A stretch of DNA of 64,000 bases from Zeugodacus cucurbitae (Eukaryota > Arthropoda > Insecta > Diptera > Tephritidae). Under the pieces are notes generated by a model, which was not told where the DNA came from, did no database searches, and saw only the letters and a list, made by a program, of their open reading frames with translations. The stretch covers positions 3,348,001 through 3,412,000 of the forward strand of contig NC_071668.1 in NCBI RefSeq assembly GCF_028554725.1. Reading direction: 5' to 3'. Position numbers and translations under genes: made by a program. Each line of letters begins with the position of its first letter. The first letter of the stretch is position 1. This document shows, piece by piece, positions 55,558-64,000 of this stretch.

Positions 55558-58500
55558 GAACTAAGCTCGCCAGCTCAACTATGTTTACACTTGAAGTTTT
55601 GCGCGTCTTCTTTGGCTTGCGATCGCATTGTTCTGCCCGCATCTCATTCTACAAACGGCCGTATGTGCTTGGCTTCGAGCGGCATGGCTTGGCTGCGCGT
55701 AGAATGAGCATGGGTGGTCGCGTGAAGTGCGCGTTTATTCGCATCGGTTGGAAGGCAGCGCGTATGAGTGTTGGTGACTTTGAATGGCTGGTAATGATGT
55801 GCCGACAAATTTCAATCTCAACACTGTACGCTTTCTTTGTGACAGTTGCTCAGCGCTCAGCTTAGACCCGCTTAAGTATGGTACATGCAATGATATGTTG
55901 CTTGACGGTGTTGGCGATTGATGATAATGAAGTGATGACTAAGCAGCATCACAAAGCTATAACGTTTGCGAGAATTTATGTTGTCTCCTACTTACGACCA
56001 CAATCCTTTCATTACGCACATTTGAAAAAGAAAAAGATTTCAAATCGTCCGAAGTTCTCGTGTGAATGACCGCTAATCAACGCCTTTTCTAGACACTTTA
56101 CTACGCAAGCTATTTGCAATTTATTTGAAACTATTTCCATATTTAACCCTCATGAATGTGCGTTAGCAATCTGGATACCGTGCTTGGGGTGATGCCACAA
56201 TGTTTTGACATTCCGTTAGACATGGGCGTCTTATGTGGGAAAGATTTTGAAAATGTCCAACTTAATTGAAGCTAAATTGTATTTAATTAACCAACTAGAC
56301 AGTAGAGGGTGCTGTAGGGCACGCGCAGTGTCTATATTGAGTAAAATCTAATAATGACAGTATAAATAAGTTATGATCTAATGCTATTGAAGAGGTATTG
56401 AGTAAAAATTTGATACTTTTGAGGTTTTCGAACCTGAAAGATAAGCTTGAAACCCTTTTAGTCAATCAAATTCATAGTAGCGCGACATCTGTTGACCTCT
56501 AAAGGTTGTGTGCGCTATCGAGTTAATGTCACAATTCTAAAGATTCGTGTAAATAGTGAGTGCCCACATTCAATTGATTTGAACTGTGTCAGCGTAAGAG
56601 GAATACTAAGTAAACAGTTACAAAATTACACGTTTGACGTCGTGTAAGAGATTCAGAGTCGTCGCTTGGGAGCGGTACCAACCGGGTTGGTTCAAACTCG
56701 GAACGGGGATATTATAATTGGTATAAAAGAAGTTAAAAACAAACTTGAATTCGATGTCGGGAAACATTTCCTCTCTTTTGGATTTAATATAATAAAATTT
56801 TGGAAAATATTTTTCTAGAACTTTTGAATTGATGGAAGATTCTCCATATGTCTTTCATTTCAGAGTTTATTAAAAGGTTCAGTTTTCAGTTAGAATTATT
56901 TTCTTAAGCATGTCTTAAACACTTCTTCTAAATATCAATCCTCTCCTATACATCCTCCTCTATTTTCGTTATCCACTTAACCTAAAGGGGGATCTTTGAA
57001 CCCTCTACTCTGTAAGTGTTTCCCTACGCCGCCTCTGGATTTTAAGTGCAAATGTATGACGTAGTAAACCGGTCGCACATACCTACATATGTACTCATTT
57101 TATTGTCGTTGGAAAAATGTGGACACAGAAAAAAAAGTTTACTGACTTTTTATTACACTTTTACCATTTGAGCAATTCACTTTCATGTTAATTTAAGTGC
57201 AAACTTGTGTGTATGTCTAATGTGAGTAGAAATAACTGTGGCTACCGTATTGATTACAAGCAATAACATGGCAACCAGTTATCGGCGAGTGTTTCGCTTG
57301 GTTCTAAATATAGAGGAAACTGCGCGCTTGGAAACAAATCTTTGAAAAATTCTCAGAATTATCGGAGTCAAAGAATTTTCGAAAAAATAAATAATAATCA
57401 TGAAAACTGATTATGTCATCACTTTGTTTGTTATCCCATTCAATTGGCAGCTAATCAATAGTGGACTAGTTTGTAACCAGTCTGAAACTCAAGACCTATA
57501 GTTCTTACCACCCACCGTGGGATTTCCTGTACTCATGAAGCACAAGTGCACACACACACACACGTGAATGTACCGTAATTAAATTGATAGCATGGAATCG
57601 CGTTGTCTGTCAGTTGCATATTTATTGTCATTGTTGTTGTTGTTGCTTGTACTTACTGCACTGGGGCATGTGTGTATGTCTGTGTGTTGTTTGGACGGTC
57701 GGTTTGACTGAGTACTTTGTACATTTTGTCGGCGCTATTAATTAAATTAACAACATGCTGATGCTGTGCGACGTGATGTGCGAAAATGACAACAACAACA
57801 GCAACACAAACAAAAACACAGAGTGAATGAATGCACTTTTGCATTTACGTTCGAATGAAGATGGACAAAGTGGTTGAAAGGCCGTGTGCCGCTTGCGCGC
57901 CTGTTGCTGGCGCATTTAAGAGTTAAAATATTGACTTTGTGGGTGCAATTGAGCTGAGTGACCTTTGCCCGCACACGAATGACGCTTAATTCGACCCGAT
58001 TTATTTTTTTGTTTGGGGAACTTGAAGTTTGTGGGAAAGTGGACTGTTTGATTTTTAATCGTTTGACTTCCTGATATGACGTTCAAATGGTTTATGAAAT
58101 CGTTCAGCTGGAAAATCCACTGTTAAGCACGTTTGTGCTCTTACACGTGGAGTGTATGACTGGTCATCGAAGCTCGCGGTGGCATTGTCATCTGTGACAG
58201 ACTAATTACAATGTTTGCAATTATTTCCAAGAACTGTTGATGACAGAATTTATTCTTCAGTGAATCATTTGTTAGCCAGTGTAATGGGAAATTCTTACTG
58301 TTTTCAAAGAAATTCAAGATCTCAAAAGTTCTAAACCACCTTTGTAAAAGCCTGTTCGTGTCAGAAATTGGTGAGGTGGTTAAAAATTGTTCTCTATGTG
58401 AAGACCAACGTCTAAAAACTCTCTCTATAAATGTTTTATAAAATATTAGTTTGAATAGCGTTGCCACCATATCAAACTCTAGAGGTCCAAGAAAGCTTAT

Positions 58501-61500
58501 AGTTGAATATAAAGTTCAAGAAGTGTTGCTAGTTAGATTTCTATGGAGTATACTTATTCTGAGAGTAGTCGCCAGGAAGGAAGTTTTACTTCTGTCATGC
58601 TTACTTCTACGCACACCTTGTTTCCGTTTCTTGTCTTCATTGTCTTCACTACTTAATATGCAGGTAAACAAGCTCTCATTTACATTTGGCAAAATTTCAG
58701 CAAAGATTTTATAAGTTGAACGAATGAAGTTTGTAAATTAATTCCATTAATATTTGCATAACAGTTCAATGAATTGCTGTTTCTTTCATTTTATTTTTAT
58801 TTTTATTTTTTCTATAATATTGTGAAATATGAGAAGTAGAAAGCGCGTGTCTTTATCCACTATTAAATATGTGTAGTTTTTAGAGTTGTTGTATATTTCG
58901 AAAGTTGAGCAACACAACGATTCTACAATATTTCTTCAAAAAGAATCTGGAAACACAAATATAATACAATATGTTGTTTATAAAAGAAAGATGATGGAGA
59001 TTTGGCCCAATTATCATTAAAAGTCTATATTTTCGATTAAATTTCAAAGAAAATAAAATAAAAAATAATAAAATCTCGCTTCTAGTCCCGTCTGCAATAT
59101 AATTTGTTCCGCAACATGTTGCTAGCAACATTTTTTCTACTATTAAAGGTAAAGCTAGTGATTTTGAGTTTTGAATGACTTGCTTTCAAATTTAAAAATA
59201 TTTGAATTATGTTGCTGAGACAAGCCATATTATGCCTCACAGCAACATTTTCCCTAGGAACATTTTCCTTTACTCACAGCAACATTTAATAATGACCGTG
59301 AAAAGTATTGAATGAAAACAAAATACGAGTTGAGATAAATAGAAAAAAATTAAAGGTGAGATTTAAGACAGCAAACGCAAGAGAAAAGTTCCGAAGAGCA
59401 AGCCAACGAACACCTACAGAAATGTGTAGATAACAAGTTTTGAGCGTGAAACCCTCGCAGCATGTTGAACAAAGAAATATCGCTTATGCTCGTCAGCGGC
59501 AGGTACACAAAAAACAACAATGTTGACGCTTATTTTGATTTTAGTTTTGTTTTGCTTTGCTTGGCGTTTATGCCTCTTTGGCTATGCAGCACGCATGCGC
59601 AAGAACGCTTGAACTTCAACGTTGGTCGGCATATGAGTACATATGTATATTTCCATAAACGAGTTCTGCAAGCATCTGGGCAAGCTGCCAAACTAGTTTC
59701 GTGTGACCTGATGTATGCTCGTGTGTTGAAATCGCCTATAATTTCATGTGGGTTTGATATATTTATGCATAAATAAATTAGAGATTTTGCAGGAATGTCG
59801 GTCAGCGATTGTTAACATTTATGATTTTGGTACAATGCGAATAAAAAATTTAGTTACGAATATATGGTGCGAAGATAAGCAGCTTTGACAGTAGACTTCT
59901 ACTGATTTTTGCTTTATTTTGTTAAAGAATTATAAACTGATTTATCACAAAACGCTTAATGGCATGCAAAAAGAAAAATAACAACAACAACAATGCAAAT
60001 AAACAGCTGTTCACGACTGTTTACATTCCCACCCGACAGCTGACGCTCTTTGCGCTGCATATGCTACTCTTTATCGGCACTCTCTCGCTCTCTCTCTCTC
60101 TTGCATTTTGTATCTATCAGATACACAAATATTTACATTCGCCGTTTTCTTTTGTGTTTCGCAATACACAACACAGCAATTTGCACGCCGTTGTTGTAGT
60201 TGTACTTGCGCGCGTTTTCGCCTCCTCTCTATGAGCTATTGCTTTAATTGTCTCTATTTACTGCTTTTTGTTGCTTTTTTCTCTAATTTTCTTTTTTCAT
60301 TTATTATTTATGCCTTTGCACTTGCCTCCGCGTTGTGTTGTTGTTTTGCAAATTTATTTCGCTTTTTTCTTGTTGTTTTTGCTTTTGCTATCGTTGCGCC
60401 TAATTACGTAGTTGTTGTCGATATTAATGAGTTTGTTGTTGTTGGTATTACTTTGTTGTACTTTAGTATTTCTTGTTGTTGTTGTTGTTGCTGTATCGAC
60501 ACGATTTCTGAGTGCATGTGCACTTAAAACTCTGCTCGCTCGGTGCACATGCACCGAGTTGTCGGTTTGGTAATACGTGCCGCGGCCTTTGGCAACATAA
60601 GTGCGCCTCGAATTCTGACTAATGTGAACGAACTGCAGAGCCACTGAGTGTGCACATTCGTCAACACACGTGTGCTGTTGTTGTTGTTGTATTTGTATAT
60701 TTATTTATTATTTATTGCGACAGTGTTGGATCCAGTGGTTGGTGGGGCTGTTGACGGAGTTAAGGAAGTTGAGCCGATATTCGTAGTATATACATATGTA
60801 TGTGTGTATTCGTGTGAGTTCAAGTTTCATTTTCAGTTTGTTTGCACATTAGGGTGAACGATTTTTTGTTTTTTTTTTTCGGGTTTTTGGTATCATAACT
60901 GTATATTCGGCGTCTTCGATTCGTCATTTCTCCTCTTGTTACCTAAGATCGCTACTATTTTCTGCCAAAAACTTGGATTTGAAAGCAGTTTTTTTGATTG
61001 TGAATGTCTCAAATGGCAAATAGCTGTCAAAAGTGACAGGAAAAATTAGATTTTTAGTTTTTAAAGCTTCTAATAAACAATAAAATATTTGTATAGTGTA
61101 TAATCTCCAGCTGAAAGTTATGGGTTTCAATGTACAACCTTAGTAGAAGAGCATGTTCAACAACTTTTATGGGCATTAAATTGGTTCACCCTAGTGTAAA
61201 TCGCTTTATATGTATCTATGCATATATGTATCGACCTAATAAAAGAAAGAAAAAAAATCATTGCCTATTTTCATTGTTATTGCCCTCCAATTGTACTACG
61301 TTCCATAGCTGAGTATTCCGGCCTTTGTTTGACGCTGGACACGTTCTTGTAAATATGTGCATTTGTACAATATGTCCGTATGTATCACGTATGTATCTCA
61401 TTGGATAGGCTTGAGTGAATATGTACTAATATACCTTGTTCTAAAATAAACTAGTTTGAATTGCAAGACGTACTAGTTAGCAGACTAGTCGATATTTTGT

Positions 61501-64000
61501 ATAGACAAAATTGAAATTTTTTCATGAAGATGTTCAATCAGACAACAATTCACAGATTTTGTTCCAAAATATACTAGTTTGGTGCTTGCTCCAAATAGAT
61601 ACATCATTGCCTAGCACAATCATTATTATTCTCGAGAGGTCATAAGGTCATCTCTGTTTTTATTTGAAAACTACGGATTTCTCCGATCTCTTACGAATTT
61701 TTTAAACTATTTTTCAGAGATATTAGTACAATTCCCGGGCTTCTCTGACTAGTTCCAATACATTCAGTGAATTCTAGCTGAGAACTGCCATTTTTCGACT
61801 ACTCCGAGATTTCACTGTGTATTATGTTTGATTGTATGTTCTCCTAAGTGTTTTTAGATATTTACGAGCCTATTTGTATGTCTGTGTATATTTTAATCGC
61901 TTGGTTGGTCTGTTTTTTTCGCTTTGCAGGCATTTCGTTGCTTAATGGTCCACAACAGAGCACATTTTAACGTACAGAGATACAACAAATGTGTGTAAAA
62001 GTGATCAGCAAATGCCTGGCCTGCTTCGTGTGATGCGTCATAAAGCGTCTGATTCGTTAGTGTCTTTTATTGTTATTGTTTTTTATTGACTGAGTTTCCA
62101 CTACAAGTTCCAAAGTTCAATTTCGTGCCGTAAATACGAACATGGATACACACATTCGATTGAAGAAATCTTTTCATGCTGTGCGGTTGTGTTTTTATTT
62201 TTGTAAATTAAGCAGCAAAAATTGAAACAGAGTGCCAAACAGTAAACAGTTTTTTACTGTTTCTGTAACCACCTCTTTTTCCGTTTTCAAGTGTGTCTCG
62301 ATGTTTGTTTGTTTGTTTGTAATCTTAACTTCCTTTTGTGTTGACTTATCGCCACTGTGGCTTGCTGATTCGTAACGTATATAATGTAAATAATTTTTGC
62401 TTTGTTTTTATTTATTTGTTTTTTTTTTGTTTCTTTTTTTTTGTTTTTGTTGTATTATGTAAACTTAAATTCATTCACATTCCAGCTGATTATTTTCTAC
62501 TTCGTCTTATATGTAATAGAGTAGTAGTTGACTAATGGCCTTTATATGTGGACTGTTTGGTCTTCTAGACTTCCTTTGGTGTTTATATATCAAAAATAGT
62601 ATTCTCAGTTATTTGCTTAAACTCAAATTCCTCCGTTTGCCCACATATATATAAACCTTTTTGATTGCATCATCAGCTGATCGATTGAGACTCATGCAAT
62701 TCTTTATTAAAAGCGTTTGATGACCTTTCTCTTGTTCTACAGCAGTAGATAAACACGCACATATGCCCATAGAAATACTCGTCCACTTCGCGGTTCCCAC
62801 CACTCAGCAATATTTTGCTTCTTTGTTTGCCGTTTTATTGACATGCTCGTATCTATGGCGATATGGTTGACTCTTTGTTTCAGCGTACTTAACTTTATAA
62901 CGTTGTTGTTGTTTTTATTTCATTTGTAACTGCTGTATTCGCAAGTATTTGGTTTTGTTGTTGTTTTGGACGTTTTTAGTGGCGCACCGCGTGTGTTTAT
63001 TTGTGTATTTTTACTTTGTTGTTGGACTTTGTCTGTCTATTTGCTCGCTTTGCTTGCACTTATACAGTATTGTTGTTGTATTTGTTATTGACAAACATAA
63101 TTTGCTCATTAAGTTGCTCGATTTGTTTTGTTGTTATTTTGTTTTTTTTTTTTTCGTTTTGCTTTCAATTTTTTCATTCTCAGTCTGCTTTTTTGTTTAC
63201 TTCGCTCTGATGCGAATTTTTTGATTTTGCTTGGTTTTTGCTTGGCGTCTGCGAAATTCTGTTGATTGTTTAGCAATTTGCATGCAATTTTTTTGTTGCT
63301 AATAATAATTTGCGTCAAGTAATAATTTATGTTTATAAATAATTGCTCTGAAGTGATTAATGAGGCTGTGGAGGTGTTGAGAAGTGAGGGGTAACAGGTG
63401 AATTAAAAAAAAAAAACAGGAATATTTCCAAATCAACTCGAATAACTATCACCAAAACTAAAAAAAATTATAATTCCAAACCGAGAATATTTTTTTTTTG
63501 AAAATTAAGCACTTCTAAACTTTGTTTGAAGCAAAACGTTGCCTACATTTAGGATGATTTTAAAAATAAAGCGGTTGAGGAGAGATGTTGAAAGCCAGCG
63601 GTAGAGTGTTATAGAGATTTTCAGTTTGGTTTTTGGGTCCAGAAGTAGAGTTATAAAATAAAAATAAATGTTTAAAAAAACTCACTTCTCTCTCTTATAC
63701 TTTTGTACTTCATTCTAAATACAATTTCATTTATTATTTACAATCATTCAATATGTGCTTGGCACGTGTTTAACGAATCGCTCTTATCACCCAAAAGCAT
63801 AATTTGCCTTCCTGTCTGGATTTTGTTTTCCTCCACGACTCATGTAAACAAACCATTTGTACACCGAACCAACCCAAATTAAACAAAGACGGTGTTGATA
63901 AATAATTAAGTAATCTTTAAGAGGCTGGTGCATTGCCTACATGTGCTCTCTTATACAATTGACACATCAATATGAGACTGTCTTGACACTAACGTCAGAA
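55558..64000. other. 5' flank of gene 2
   Basis: No coding exon with family resemblance was found on either strand. The region holds GTT/AAC and CA/TG simple repeats (59970-60500, 62880-63200), two adjacent palindromes near 60.5 kb, and a possible noncoding exon with a GTAAGT donor ending at 57658. The ORFs at 60108-60527 and 62949-63224 are translations of T-rich simple sequence. Confidence 0.6.
60511..60558. repeat. Two adjacent perfect palindromes
   Basis: AGTGCATGTGCACT (60511-60524) and CTCGGTGCACATGCACCGAG (60539-60558) are separated by 14 bases and share the GTGCA core. They lie in the upstream region of gene 2. They could be paired transcription-factor sites or a hairpin. Confidence 0.7.

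Noticed and set aside
55581..55865. 94-residue plus-strand ORF upstream of gene 2
   Set aside because: It is in the promoter flank, divergent from gene 2, without domain or splice partner; it could be a microprotein but nothing supports it.
60108..60527. 139-residue plus-strand ORF rich in Phe, Cys and Val
   Set aside because: It is the translation of T-rich and GTT-repeat DNA; the hydrophobic runs are a composition effect.
62949..63224. Hydrophobic plus-strand ORF resembling a membrane protein
   Set aside because: Again T-rich simple sequence with poly-Phe/Val; no start context or splice signals.

Overview
This window reads as nuclear DNA of a higher (cyclorrhaphan) fly, most likely a tephritid fruit fly. 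It is AT-rich, has introns of up to about 14 kb, uses GT-AG splicing, and is full of Diptera-type mobile-element relics (DINE-1/INE-1-like Helentrons, a Helitron, mariner-like MITEs, non-LTR retrotransposon tails). The taxon is an inference from repeat style and protein flavour; no database was searched.

Only two protein-coding genes can be supported. Both are on the minus strand and both are ABCG-family half-transporters of the ABCG1/ABCG4-like group. Gene 1 (stop at 1428, main ATG at 27887) is assembled from seven coding exons into 730 residues. Gene 2 (stop at 50515, ATG at 55231) is assembled from six coding exons into 918 residues. Exon lengths and phases close exactly in both. They share intron positions and a 501-nt final coding block, so they are tandem paralogues. 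Each carries one nucleotide-binding domain followed by six membrane segments, so each should work as a homo- or heterodimer, probably moving lipid or sterol-like substrates (family inference).

Layout: 1-310 holds a non-LTR relic; 311-1427 is the gene 1 3' flank; 1428-3251 holds gene 1 exons 7 to 4; 5545-5734 is exon 3; 13189-13306 is exon 2; 27626-27887 is exon 1. Introns 1-3 of gene 1 (14.3, 7.5 and 2.3 kb) are repeat traps. They hold three DINE-1-like copies (one with an eleven-unit tandem array), a second Helentron-like family, a decayed Helitron with both ends preserved and a Pif1-like helicase relic, a mariner-like MITE, and clusters of a TATACCAGTT motif. 27888-29500 is the proximal 5' flank of gene 1, with GAGA-type motifs.

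From 29.5 to 50.5 kb lies intergenic DNA or a long 5' intron of gene 1. It holds a 2.35-kb AT minisatellite, a second non-LTR relic, more MITEs, and a GC-richer block at 44.1-45.1 kb. That block contains a candidate distal first coding exon (44184-44230) that could splice in frame onto gene 1. 55232-64000 is the 5' flank of gene 2, with a plausible initiator plus downstream-element promoter at about 55557 and no further convincing genes.

I found no rRNA, tRNA, CRISPR array or prokaryote-type operon. The most interesting items are the candidate alternative first exon, the decayed Helitron with readable termini, the A/B-type higher-order pattern inside a DINE array, and the unexplained TATACCAGTT repeat family.
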